Source of the DNA: Embleya hyalina
Lineage (GTDB): Bacteria; Actinomycetota; Actinomycetes; Streptomycetales; Streptomycetaceae
Length of the DNA stretch: 64,000 nucleotides
Direction: 5' to 3'
NCBI RefSeq assembly: GCF_003967355.1
Contig: NZ_BIFH01000013.1
Coordinates: forward strand, 492,651 to 556,650
A program made the position numbers and the translations under genes. Under the pieces are notes generated by a model. The model did not search any database. It worked only from the letters and a program-made list of their open reading frames with translations, and was not told where the DNA came from. Each line of letters opens with the position of its first letter. The stretch's first letter is position 1. This document shows positions 18,576-27,063 of this stretch, piece by piece.

Positions 18576-18684
18576 TCAGATAGTGAATTTGATGTCAATA
18601 AATGAAATCCGAGCGCCGCCCGGTCTTGCCGCGGCCGTCCGGAGGGGTTAGGTTCACGATTTGAAACTTGCTTCAGATAATGAA
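18576..18684. promoter_or_regulatory. Divergent control region with repeated TCAgATAaTGAA elements
   Basis: AT-rich patches in a GC-rich gap between the hydrolase operon and the ThDP gene. Three related 12-mers lie in the same orientation: TCAGATAGTGAA (18576-18587), TCAATAAATGAA (18595-18606) and TCAGATAATGAA (18673-18684). TTGATGTCAA (18589-18598) has inverted TTGA/TCAA ends, and TGAA-N6-TTCA lies at 18662-18675. A consensus -35 hexamer TTGACA reads leftwards at 18598-18593. The downstream IclR regulator is the obvious candidate to bind here. Binding itself is inference. Confidence 0.6.
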
Positions 18685-18695
18685 ACGGAGGAGTC

Positions 18696-20420
18696 ATGGG
18701 ACGTACCGTGGCTGATGTCATCGCGGCGGCCCTCGCCAGGCACGGGGTCACGACGATCTACGGACAGAGCAACCCGACGGCGCTGTTGCTGGCGGCGGAG
18801 GAGATCGGCATCCGCCAGATCCTGTACCGCACGGAGAACGCCGCCGGCGTGATGGCGGACGGCTTCTCCCGAATCTCGCGCCGGATCGGCGTAGTCGCGG
18901 CGCAGAACGGCCCCGCGGCCACGCTGCTCGTGGCGCCGATGGCGGAGGCGCTCAAGGCGTCCGTCCCCATGCTGGTTCTCGTCCAGGAGGTGCCCGCGGC
19001 CACTCGCGATCGCAACGCCTTCCAGGAGCTGGACCACACCGCCCTGTTCGGTGGTGTCTCGAAGTGGACGCGACGCGTCGACGACCCCGGCCGGGCCGAG
19101 GACTACGTCGATCTCGCGATCACGGCCGCGACCGGCGGACGTCCCGGACCGGTGGTGCTGCTCCTGCCGAAGGACGTGCTGGACCTCCCCGCGGAGGCGA
19201 GCCGGTTTCCGCGGACGGCGGCGCTCGGTGCCTTTCCGCTGGATCGCCCGCGCCCGGCGGCCTCGGCCGTACGCGAGGCGGCCGCGTTGCTCGCGGCGGC
19301 CCGTTCGCCCGTCGTCATCGCCGGCGGCGGCGTGCACGTGTCGGGCGCCGTGCCGCAACTCGTCGCCCTCCAGGAGTCGGCGTACCTTCCGGTGGCGACC
19401 ACGAACATGGGGAAGGGCGCGGTCGACGAGACCGCACCGTTGTCGCTCGGCGTGGCGGCGAACATCACCGGCCTGAACGGCCCGACGCACTTCCATCTCC
19501 CGTTGATCGCGGAGGCGGACGTCGTCCTGCTCGTCGGCACCCGCACGAACGAGAACGGCACGGACGCGTGGACACTCACCTCGCCCTCCGCGCGCTACAT
19601 CCACATCGACGTCGATCCGGAAGAGATCGGACGCAACTACGAGGCGCTGCGCCTGGTGGGCGACGCACGTTCGGCGCTGGACGATCTGGTCGACGAACTG
19701 GGGCGGCTCGACCTGGGCCTGCGCAGATCGGCCGCGGCCGACCTGGTGCGCGAGATCGCGGCCGGGCGTGCGGCCCATCACGCGCGCAGGGATTGCCTCG
19801 TGTCCTCTGCCGGCGCGCCGATCGCGCCCGAGCGGGTGCTCGGGATCCTGGATCGACTCGTCGGGCCCGACGACATCGTGGTCGCCGACGCCAGTTACGC
19901 GTCCGTCTGGGTCACCGGCTACCTCACCGCGCGCCGGGCGGGACAGCGGTTTCTCGTGCCACGGGGTCTGGCGGGCCTCGGCTGGGGTGTCCCGCTGGCG
20001 CTCGGCGCGAAGATCGCCGCACCGTCGTCGCGGGTGATCGCCATCGTCGGGGACGGCGGCTTCGCCCACGTGTGGTCGGAGATCGAGACCGCCGTGCGCG
20101 AGGACATCCCGGTGGTCGTGGTGATCCTCAACAATTCGATCCTCGGCTATCAGCGGCACGCCGAGAACTACTTCTTCGGTGCCACGACGACGGCGATCGC
20201 CTTCGCCCCCGTCGATCACGCGGCCGTGGCCAGGGCGAGCGGCGCCCGGGGGGTCACCGTCCGCGATCCCGCGGAGTTGGAGGGGGCCCTTGGAACGGCC
20301 TTGGCATCGGGCTCCACCACGACCGTGCTCGACGTCGTCGTCGACCCGGACGCCTATGCTCCGGTGAAGGCCTGGGACGCCCGCGCGGACCGGCTGAACC
20401 GCCCACTGGTGGAAGGCTGA
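18696..20420 (+). CDS. ThDP-dependent enzyme of the acetolactate synthase/decarboxylase family
   Basis: 574 residues in three domains. The N-terminal PYR domain holds catalytic Glu47 (YRTENAAGVMADGF), the middle is a Rossmann-like domain, and the C-terminal PP domain has GDGGF with the distal NN in ILNNSILGYQ for Mg-ThDP. It may decarboxylate a 2-oxo acid or make or cleave a carbon-carbon bond (acetolactate synthase, benzoylformate decarboxylase and oxalyl-CoA decarboxylase share this plan). No regulatory subunit gene is adjacent, which argues against branched-chain synthesis. GGAGGAG precedes ATG 18696. It is divergent from the phosphotriesterase operon and followed by an IclR regulator 29 bp downstream. 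Confidence 0.93.
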   Translation: MGRTVADVIAAALARHGVTTIYGQSNPTALLLAAEEIGIRQILYRTENAAGVMADGFSRISRRIGVVAAQNGPAATLLVAPMAEALKASVPMLVLVQEVPAATRDRNAFQELDHTALFGGVSKWTRRVDDPGRAEDYVDLAITAATGGRPGPVVLLLPKDVLDLPAEASRFPRTAALGAFPLDRPRPAASAVREAAALLAAARSPVVIAGGGVHVSGAVPQLVALQESAYLPVATTNMGKGAVDETAPLSLGVAANITGLNGPTHFHLPLIAEADVVLLVGTRTNENGTDAWTLTSPSARYIHIDVDPEEIGRNYEALRLVGDARSALDDLVDELGRLDLGLRRSAAADLVREIAAGRAAHHARRDCLVSSAGAPIAPERVLGILDRLVGPDDIVVADASYASVWVTGYLTARRAGQRFLVPRGLAGLGWGVPLALGAKIAAPSSRVIAIVGDGGFAHVWSEIETAVREDIPVVVVILNNSILGYQRHAENYFFGATTTAIAFAPVDHAAVARASGARGVTVRDPAELEGALGTALASGSTTTVLDVVVDPDAYAPVKAWDARADRLNRPLVEG

Positions 20421-20449
20421 TCCGTGATCGCCTGTGATACTTTCCGACC

Positions 20450-21238
20450 GTGAATCCCGCGGAGAGGACGCCCAAACAACCCACCCTCCAGACGGTTGAT
20501 CGCGCCCTCACATTCCTGGAGTACGTCGCCGCGGCTCCCGAACCGCCGACGGTCCAGCAGGTGTCGGAGGCGCTGGGGCTGAACATCACCACCTGCTACC
20601 ACCTCCTGCGCACGCTCGTCGCTCGCGGGTACATCGCCCGCCACGAGAACCTGACCCTCACGCTGGGGGACGGGGTGGGCGCGCTGTTCCGCGCGTACCA
20701 GCGGCGGTTCGACATCGACGACAACCTCAAAGGGTGTGTCGACAAGCTGGCGGCGCAGACCGCCGAGACCTCGTATTTCTCGGCGGTCGAGGGAAATCGG
20801 GTGATCCTGAGAATACTCGTCGAGGGCTCGCAGCCGCTTCGGGTCAGCGGATTGTTCGTCGGTCGGTCCGGGGACGAACATCTCCGGTCCTCGGGTAAAG
20901 CGGTCCTGGCCCATCTCGACGACGAACGCCGCGCCGCGGTGATGGCGAATTGCGTCGAGGGCCGCTCCGAAACCGATGCCTCGGCACTGGTCGAGAAACT
21001 CGATCGTGATCTGCGGACGACCCGCGAGCGCGGCTGGTCCCTGGACGAGCAGGACTCGGACATCGGCATCTCGAGTGTCGGCGCGCCGGTCTTCGACGCG
21101 CGCCGGGAGGTTTATGGCGCGGTGGGAATCGTGGTTCCCACGACGCGGATGGAGAAGCACCGGCAGCGCTACGTCGAGTGCGTGACGGCGACGGCGGCCG
21201 CGATGACCGCGTTGCTCGAGGCTGCCGGCGTGCGCTGA
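20450..21238 (+). CDS. IclR-family transcription regulator
   Basis: 262 residues: N-terminal winged helix (TLQTVDRALTFLEYV, then VSEALGLNITTCYHLLRTLVARGYI) and a C-terminal GAF-like effector domain with DSDIGISSVGAPVFD. IclR proteins usually control neighbouring catabolic operons in response to an aromatic or organic acid. GTG 20450 starts 29 bp after the ThDP gene, so the two are probably co-transcribed and self-regulated through the repeats at 18576-18684. A small CGGGCC-GGG-GGCCCG hairpin (21247-21261) just past the stop may end the transcript. Confidence 0.93.
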   Translation: MNPAERTPKQPTLQTVDRALTFLEYVAAAPEPPTVQQVSEALGLNITTCYHLLRTLVARGYIARHENLTLTLGDGVGALFRAYQRRFDIDDNLKGCVDKLAAQTAETSYFSAVEGNRVILRILVEGSQPLRVSGLFVGRSGDEHLRSSGKAVLAHLDDERRAAVMANCVEGRSETDASALVEKLDRDLRTTRERGWSLDEQDSDIGISSVGAPVFDARREVYGAVGIVVPTTRMEKHRQRYVECVTATAAAMTALLEAAGVR

Positions 21239-21306
21239 AAGCGGGCCGGGCCGGGGGCCCGAAGGCGTGACGCACCGCCGCTCGTCGGGGCGGCCGAACC
21301 CGGGGG

Positions 21307-21891
21307 TCAGTCCACGACATACCACGCGTTGTCGATGAAGCGCAGGGTGGAATCGCCCAGTTCGCCGCTGGTGAAGGTGATGGTGGCCCTGATCGCGCGG
21401 GCCGGGATGTCGACGCGGTCGGTCCCGCGTACGGAGACCAGCTCGGGGTTCACGGTGGCGGTGGTCAGGGCCTTCTTCTGGGTGGCCGACATCATCCGGA
21501 ACATGCCGGCGAAGGACGTGGCGCACGGGCCGGCGCCCTCGTTCTCGGCCTGCTTCGCCGCCGGCCCGGCGATCTCGCAAAGCGTGGCGATGTCCTCCCG
21601 CCCGATGCCGTGCAAGAACTCCTCGAAGCGCCGGATCGCCGCCTCGGGCGACGCGCCCTGTGCCGCCGGGGCGCCGGTGGTGGCCGAAGGGACCGGTGAC
21701 CCGGCGGCGGCCGGTGTCGAGGTCGCCGAGGCCGGCGACGTCGACGCGCCGGCGGCGGGCGTGCCGGTCGACGGCGGTGCCGAAGCCGTCGGCGCCGGCC
21801 GGTCCGCGGCCTGCTTCTTCGGGGAATCGCCGTCGTTGCACGCCGTCAGCAGGATGAGGGTGGATACGGTCACGCCCACGATCGCCCGCAC
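21307..21891 (-). CDS. Secreted lipoprotein with Pro/Ala/Thr linker, unknown function
   Basis: 194 residues. The signal peptide ends in the lipobox LTAC (C18), then a Ser/Thr/Pro/Ala-rich linker to about residue 75, then a compact domain of about 110 residues (AAIRRFEEFLHGIGREDIATLCEI onward) containing two cysteines (LCEIAG and GPCATSF). It looks like the small NTF2-like or DUF4878-type domains found on actinomycete surface lipoproteins, but I cannot assign a function. It lies 66 bp downstream of, and on the same strand as, the kinase at 21958-23241, so it may belong to that signalling unit. Confidence 0.8.
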   Translation of the reverse strand: MRAIVGVTVSTLILLTACNDGDSPKKQAADRPAPTASAPPSTGTPAAGASTSPASATSTPAAAGSPVPSATTGAPAAQGASPEAAIRRFEEFLHGIGREDIATLCEIAGPAAKQAENEGAGPCATSFAGMFRMMSATQKKALTTATVNPELVSVRGTDRVDIPARAIRATITFTSGELGDSTLRFIDNAWYVVD

Positions 21892-21957
21892 GTGGTTCTC
21901 CCATCGATGAGATCACGAACGGCCGATGGTACTTGCGTCGGCGGCCGCCGGGCGGGT

Positions 21958-23241
21958 TCACCTGCCCGGTTTTCCGGGAGGTTCGGCGGGTTTGGTGCGC
22001 TTTTCCCTGGGCTTGGTGACGCTTTTCGGTTCCTTGTCCGGGGGGCGAGGCGGCGAATCGGTGGCGGATGCGGGGACTTGGGCGTGGACGGTGACGGTCG
22101 TGGCCGGCGGCGGAGGGAGAAGGGGAGTGGTCGCGCGCGTGGGGGGTGCCGAGGGTGTCGGGGCGGACGTGGTGGGCGGCGGAACGACGGGTGGGGTCGT
22201 GGGCTGTGTGAGTGGTGGGACGGGGGCGGTGGTCGGTGCCGGGCGGCTGTCGTTCGCGTCCGCGCCGGCCTGGTGGTGGAGGGCCGCCAGGGTCGCCCCG
22301 GACGCGCCCAGGACGATGCCGACGACCAGACCCGCGGTCGGCAGGCGGCGTCGTCTCCGCCGCGGCACCGGCGTACCCGATGCGGCGGGGGCCGGGACGA
22401 CCGGCGGGCCCGACGACGGCGCGGCCGCGTCGAGCAGCTGGGCGCACTCGGCGGCGTCGGGCCTGGTGGCGGGGTCGACACGTGTCATCGCCTCGATCGC
22501 GGAGGCCAGTTCGTTCGGCACGTGGGACGGGATGTGCGGTGATCGTCGCGAGCGGGCCAGGGCCGCGTCGAGGGAGGAACCCGGGTATTCGCGTTCGCCC
22601 TTCAACGCCTCCAACAGGACCAGGCCGAGGGCATGGACGTCGCACGCGGGGCCGGAGCCGTGCCCGAGGATCTGCTCGGGCGCGAGATAGGAGACGGTGC
22701 CGACGATCGTGCCGGGTGTGGAGCGGGTGGGTTCGTCGACCAGGCGCGAGATGCCGAAGTCCGCCAGGTACGGGGCGTCGCCGGGGCCGATCAGCACGTT
22801 GGACGGCTTCACGTCCCGATGCACGATGCCGGCCGCGTGTACGTGTGCCAACGCCGAGGCCAGTCGCGCGCCGAGCCTCGCCACCCGGTCGGGTGTCAGG
22901 GGGCCGTCCGCTATGTGTTGCCGCAGGGTGACGCCCCTGATCAGGCGCATCACCACATAGGTGGAACTCTCGTGCCAACCGACATCGTGCACCGTGACCA
23001 GGGCCGGATGGGTCAACCGGCCCAGTAACACCGCCTCCTGGCAGAACCGTTCCGCCGTCACCGCGGCCACACCGGGTCGGAAGATCTTGACCGCGACCTC
23101 CCGCCGCAGCCGCAGATCGACGGCCCGGAAGACATCGGCGGTGCCGCCCGCGCCCAGCAGTTGCCCCAGCCGATAGCGACCGTCGAGGATGCCGCCGCTA
23201 CGCGGAAGGGGACGCCGTATTCGGCGCGGCAATGCCGTCAT
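21958..23241 (-). CDS. Membrane Ser/Thr protein kinase with Pro/Thr-rich extracellular tail
   Basis: 427 residues. The kinase domain has GAGGTADVFRA, VAVKIFR, HRDVKPSN and a LADFGISR activation segment. One membrane helix (GLVVGIVLGASGATLAAL, about residues 310-327) is followed by a low-complexity Pro/Thr/Ser tail of about 100 residues ending in a basic, Lys/Pro-rich stretch. There is no folded sensor domain. ATG 23241 has GGGGAGAG six bases upstream. Codon 72 is TTA (minus strand, 23028-23026), placing synthesis under possible bldA control. It belongs to a different subfamily from the tandem pair at the left edge. Confidence 0.93.
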   Translation of the reverse strand: MTALPRRIRRPLPRSGGILDGRYRLGQLLGAGGTADVFRAVDLRLRREVAVKIFRPGVAAVTAERFCQEAVLLGRLTHPALVTVHDVGWHESSTYVVMRLIRGVTLRQHIADGPLTPDRVARLGARLASALAHVHAAGIVHRDVKPSNVLIGPGDAPYLADFGISRLVDEPTRSTPGTIVGTVSYLAPEQILGHGSGPACDVHALGLVLLEALKGEREYPGSSLDAALARSRRSPHIPSHVPNELASAIEAMTRVDPATRPDAAECAQLLDAAAPSSGPPVVPAPAASGTPVPRRRRRRLPTAGLVVGIVLGASGATLAALHHQAGADANDSRPAPTTAPVPPLTQPTTPPVVPPPTTSAPTPSAPPTRATTPLLPPPPATTVTVHAQVPASATDSPPRPPDKEPKSVTKPREKRTKPAEPPGKPGR

Positions 23242-23453
23242 GCACTCTCCCCGATCGGCCCCGACAACGCCCGGGTTCCTACCCACCCTCGGCCCCGCCA
23301 TACCGAAACGCATGCCCGACCCCGTACGTCTTCGAACGCGAAGACGACGTCGGCGGCGTCGACTTCGGTGTGGGCGACGCCCGGATCGATCTCGCATCGT
23401 ACGTCTTCGAGTGGGCCCGGGGACCGATGGGGCCGCCCCGGGCGGGCGCGCCG

Positions 23454-23918
23454 CTAGCGCGCCGGCTCGTCCGCGTCGACCAGCGCCGTGATCACCCGGT
23501 CCAGGACCGCCAGGTCCGCCGCCGGCAGATCGCGCAGCGTCGCCGGGGGGTCGTCCAGAATGTCGCGCGCGATCCGGGCGAGGCGCCGGCCCTCCGGGGT
23601 CGCCGCCAGCATGCGCTGCCTGCGGTCGGTGGGGTGGACGGTGCGTTCGATCAGGCCGCGCCGTTCGAGGTCGTCGACGACCAGCGTCGTGTACGGCTTG
23701 TCGGTGGCGAGCCGGGCGGCCAGTTCGCGCATCGACATCGGACCGGCGGCGATCCGCCGCAGTGCCTTGACCCGGACGAAGCTCAGCCCGGTCGCCTCGG
23801 TCACCGCGCGGCGGCGATCGTGCCGCTCCACGACGAGCACGCGCATCCCCCGCCAGACTCGCCCGGCGGCATCCGAAGGGGCGTCGCTCGCCGCGTCGTG
23901 TGCGGGGGATGCGGTCAT
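23454..23918 (-). CDS. MarR-family regulator
   Basis: 154 residues with the MarR winged helix: SMRELAARLATDKPYTTLVVDDLERRGLI and the wing VHPTDRRQRMLAATPEGRRL. MarR dimers usually repress a linked transporter gene until a small lipophilic ligand binds. The ATG at 23918 overlaps the TGA of the MFS gene (ATGA), so regulator and pump are co-translated. The palindrome in front of the MFS gene (25412-25437) is its probable operator, giving autoregulation of the pair. Residues 1-20 are Ala/Asp-rich and likely disordered. Confidence 0.92.
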   Translation of the reverse strand: MTASPAHDAASDAPSDAAGRVWRGMRVLVVERHDRRRAVTEATGLSFVRVKALRRIAAGPMSMRELAARLATDKPYTTLVVDDLERRGLIERTVHPTDRRQRMLAATPEGRRLARIARDILDDPPATLRDLPAADLAVLDRVITALVDADEPAR

Positions 23919-25384
23919 TGCCTCACGTCCGTCGTCTCCTGCGTGCCGGCGGGCGGTGTCGCGGGCATGAGTTCCGCGCCCGTACGCTCGGCCGTGCGCA
24001 GGGCCCGGCGGCCCGTGGTGAGCATACCGAGGACGGCGACGGCACCCGCGCAGCCCAGCACGATCCACCACCCGGTGTGGGTGGCGGCGGCCAGGTCGGC
24101 ACCGCCGGGTGTGCCCGGCACGGAGGCGATCGTGGTGCCGACCACCGCGACCCCGAGGCACTGGCCGAACTGGCGGCTGGTCGAGGCGATCGCGGAGGCG
24201 ACGCCCGCCTGGGCCCGCGGCATGCCGGACACGGCGGTATTGGTGATCGGCGCGTTCACCAGCCCGAAGCCGACGCCGAAGACGCCGTACGCGGCGACCA
24301 TGCGCAGGGTCGAGGTGTCCTCCGTCAGCCCGACCAGCAACGCCGCGCCCGCCGCCATCGCGACACCGGCCCCGACCAGGGGTATCCGCGGGCCGATTCG
24401 GGCGACCAGCCGCCCGGAGATCGGCGCGAACACGACCGTCATCACCGCCATCGGCAGGGTGCGCAGGCCCGCCTCGGTCGGCGACCAGCCGCGCGCGTCC
24501 TGGAGGTAGAGCGTGTTCAGGAACAGGAATCCGGACATCGCGGCGAACGTGCACACGGCCGTCACGGTCGCCCCCGCGAACGGCACGCTGCGGAAGAAGC
24601 GCAGGTCGATCAGCGGTTCCACGCGCCGCGGCGACCGGTACACCAGACCCGCCAGGCAGCCGGCGGCGAGGAGGAACAGGCCGACGATGAGCGGCGAGGT
24701 CCATCCCTGGGCGCGGCCCTCGATGATCGTGTAGGTGAGCGACAGCAGGAAGACGAACACCAGCACCTGACCGACCGGATCCGCCCGCCGGGGACGCGCG
24801 GCCTTGGACTCGGGCACGTACAGCGCGGTGAGCACGATGGCGACGAGCACGACCGGCAGATTCATCCAGAACACCGACCGCCAGCCGGCCGAGTCGACCA
24901 GCGCGCCGCCCACGATCGGCCCGAGCGCCATGGCCACGCCGACCACCGCGCTCCACGCACCGATCGCGCGGGCCCGTTCGCGGGGTTCGGTGAAGGTGTT
25001 GGTGATGATCGACATCGCGACCGGGTTGAGCATCGACCCGCCGACCGCCTGCACCACGCGGAACGCGATCAACCACCCGAGCCCCGGTGCGAGGGCGCAC
25101 AACGCGGAGCCCACGGCGAACACCACGAGCCCGGTCTGGAACACCCGACGCCGGCCGATGCGGTCGGCCGTCGAGCCGGCCACCATGAGCAGCGCGGCAA
25201 GCACCAACGTGTAGGCGTCGATGGTCCATTGGAGCTGCGACACCGAGGCGTCCAGATCGCCCCGGATCGACGGCAGCGCCACGTTCAGGATGGTGTTGTC
25301 GAGCCCGACGATGAACAGGCTCAGGCAACAGGTCGACAGGACGAGGAGCTTCTCGCGGCGGCCGATCCCGGTGGACGACGACAT
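23915..25384 (-). CDS. MFS drug-type exporter, DHA2 (14-TM) family
   Basis: 489 residues with about 14 membrane helices. Family marks include the motif C-like VGPIVGG region (MALGPIVGGALVD), LDNTILNVALP in helix 1 and ADRIGRRRVF (motif A) after helix 2. It probably exports amphipathic drugs or a self-made metabolite by proton antiport. I use ATG 25384 because GAGGTGG lies seven bases upstream; an in-frame ATG four codons earlier is weaker. It is transcribed first in the MFS-MarR operon from the promoter at 25453-25425. Confidence 0.92.
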   Translation of the reverse strand: MSSSTGIGRREKLLVLSTCCLSLFIVGLDNTILNVALPSIRGDLDASVSQLQWTIDAYTLVLAALLMVAGSTADRIGRRRVFQTGLVVFAVGSALCALAPGLGWLIAFRVVQAVGGSMLNPVAMSIITNTFTEPRERARAIGAWSAVVGVAMALGPIVGGALVDSAGWRSVFWMNLPVVLVAIVLTALYVPESKAARPRRADPVGQVLVFVFLLSLTYTIIEGRAQGWTSPLIVGLFLLAAGCLAGLVYRSPRRVEPLIDLRFFRSVPFAGATVTAVCTFAAMSGFLFLNTLYLQDARGWSPTEAGLRTLPMAVMTVVFAPISGRLVARIGPRIPLVGAGVAMAAGAALLVGLTEDTSTLRMVAAYGVFGVGFGLVNAPITNTAVSGMPRAQAGVASAIASTSRQFGQCLGVAVVGTTIASVPGTPGGADLAAATHTGWWIVLGCAGAVAVLGMLTTGRRALRTAERTGAELMPATPPAGTQETTDVRQ

Positions 25385-25411
25385 GTACCACCTCATAATT
25401 CGTTACTCACC

Positions 25412-25453
25412 TACAATCATTATGGTTGTACAACCATCAGGGCCAACGGTCAA
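25412..25453 (-). promoter_or_regulatory. Promoter of the MFS-marR operon with overlapping palindromic operators
   Basis: Reading leftwards, -35 TTGACC (25453-25448) and -10 TACAAC (25430-25425) are 17 bp apart. The perfect 16-bp palindrome ATGGTTGTACAACCAT (25422-25437) covers the -10 box. A second, near-perfect palindrome TACAATCAT-T-ATGGTTGTA (25412-25430) shares one half-site. This is the expected layout for a MarR repressor that blocks RNA polymerase and controls its own operon. Confidence 0.75.
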
Positions 25454-25647
25454 CCACCACCCCGCGGCCCGTGCCGCCCATGCCGACATGGACGCGCGGT
25501 CGGTCGCCGAGAAGATTTCTCGGAAATCCCGCGGATCGATGTCGAGAACCCGGTGGGGACTCCGACCCATCCGTGAGAGCGGCGCACACGCCCGAAGCGG
25601 TGGATGTCGCCGTGCGGCATCGGTTGTCGGCAGCACAGGAGGAATAC

Positions 25648-26292
25648 GTGTCTCAGCTGGTGAGAGTTCAGAATTTCAACGTGTCGAGTGACGGTGTCGG
25701 TGCCGGCGAGGAGCAGAGTCTCGAACGACCGTTCGGACATGATCACCCCGAGCGGATGTTCGCCTGGGCGGGTGCGACCGCCAGTTGGCCGATGCGCACC
25801 GATCCCGGGGGCAGTCGGGGGCTCGACGACCACTTCACGCGGGACTACGACCGCAATATCGGTGCCGAGATCATGGGTCGCAACAAGTTCGGGCCCCAGC
25901 GCGGGCCCTGGCGGGATCACGAGTGGCGTGGCTGGTGGGGGGACGAGCCGCCGTTCCGGACCCCGGTGTTCGTCATGACCCACCACGTGCGCCCCTCGTT
26001 CACTCTCTCCGACACCACGTTCCACTTCGTCGACGGCGACCCGGCCACGGTTCTCGACCAGGCGCGCCGGGCGGCGCAGGGCAAGGACGTGCGGCTCGGC
26101 GGCGGGGTCACCGTCATCCGGGAATTCCTCGAGGCCGACCTCGTCGACACGATGCATGTGGTGGTCTCGCCGCTGAAGCTCGGGGCCGGACTGCGCCTGT
26201 GGGACTCTCCCGACGAGCTGCTCGACCGGTTCCACCTGGACGTCGTGCCCAGCCCGAGCGGCGTGACGCACCACCTGTTCTGGCGCAAGTAG
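25648..26292 (+). CDS. Dihydrofolate reductase-family (RibD C-terminal-like) protein
   Basis: 214 residues of the RibD_C/dihydrofolate reductase superfamily common in actinobacteria. Supporting segments are GRNKFGPQRGPW (about residues 79-90), PVFVMTHH and the C-terminal GGGVTVIREFLEADLVD with VVVSPLKLGAGLRLW, which form the NADPH-binding fold. These stand-alone proteins are rarely true DHFRs and their substrates are unknown. GTG 25648 follows AGGAGG by five bases; the frame is open further upstream but without a ribosome site. It is divergent from the MFS-marR operon across 263 bp. Confidence 0.87.
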   Translation: MSQLVRVQNFNVSSDGVGAGEEQSLERPFGHDHPERMFAWAGATASWPMRTDPGGSRGLDDHFTRDYDRNIGAEIMGRNKFGPQRGPWRDHEWRGWWGDEPPFRTPVFVMTHHVRPSFTLSDTTFHFVDGDPATVLDQARRAAQGKDVRLGGGVTVIREFLEADLVDTMHVVVSPLKLGAGLRLWDSPDELLDRFHLDVVPSPSGVTHHLFWRK

Positions 26293-27063
26293 GCGCGGTC
26301 GCCGACCGCCGCTCGGCGGTGGGGAATGATTTCGCGACGGTGTCGGTTGTGATGGTCGTCGGTGAGGGTGTGCCCCCGGGCCCAACCATTGCCGCCGTGG
26401 AATACCGCTCGGCTGGAGCCACGGTGTGCCTTCCGCCGTGAGGCGGCCCCCTCACCGACTCGAACGTCGTGCGCGGCGCCGCTCCCGATACCCGGGAGCG
26501 GCGCCGTTGCGCGTCGAGGAGGGCGACGACCACCGGGGAAGTCGCCGGCGGCGGCGGAGCCGATCTCGTCGGGATGCGGCAGTGTTGCCAACGGCGGTGG
26601 CAACGGGGCGGCGTGCGGGGCGAATCGGGGGATCGTCAGGTGCCCGAGCAGGGCCGGCACGCCGATCCCGAGGCTGTGGGCCGGCACGTCGGTGGACGGC
26701 GAAACGCCGCCCGCCGGAGCGACGTTCGCAGATGCCGACAGGGTCACCCGCACCGCGAAGCCGGGCGCCCCCGTCGGTCGGCCGTGATCGTTCCGAGGAA
26801 CGACGAGAACGCAGGCGGGCCGGTTTCGTGTCACCGAAATCGCTTGCGCCCCAACGCTCCTCCCCGGCAACCCCGCGGGACACCGCACTTCCGCGCTCCG
26901 CGACGGGCGGCTTTCCGGCGACCGGCGAACCTCCCCGGTCGTGGCACCGGCATTTCGCGTTGCTTTCTTCCCGTGAACATCCGAGCGTTCGGGCGTAGGA
27001 CGGGGTCCGTCGGGAGAAGGATCGTTCCGACCCGTTTTCCCAGTGACCCTGTGGAGGACCACT
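26293..27063. other. 771-bp intergenic region
   Basis: No supported gene. It holds a 13-bp-stem hairpin (26474-26506) about 180 bp after the reductase stop, then about 550 bp up to the M1 peptidase. On the minus strand roughly 26560-26820 reads without stops and with high third-position GC, but there is no start site, domain or ribosome site that I can support. The GGAGG at 27053-27057 belongs to the peptidase gene. Confidence 0.6.
26474..26506 (+). terminator. Hairpin terminator-like element
   Basis: Arms 26474-26486 and 26494-26506 pair perfectly over 13 bp (GGCGCCGCTCCC core) around a 7-nt loop GATACCC. It is probably the transcription end of the reductase gene upstream. No T-tract. Confidence 0.6.
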
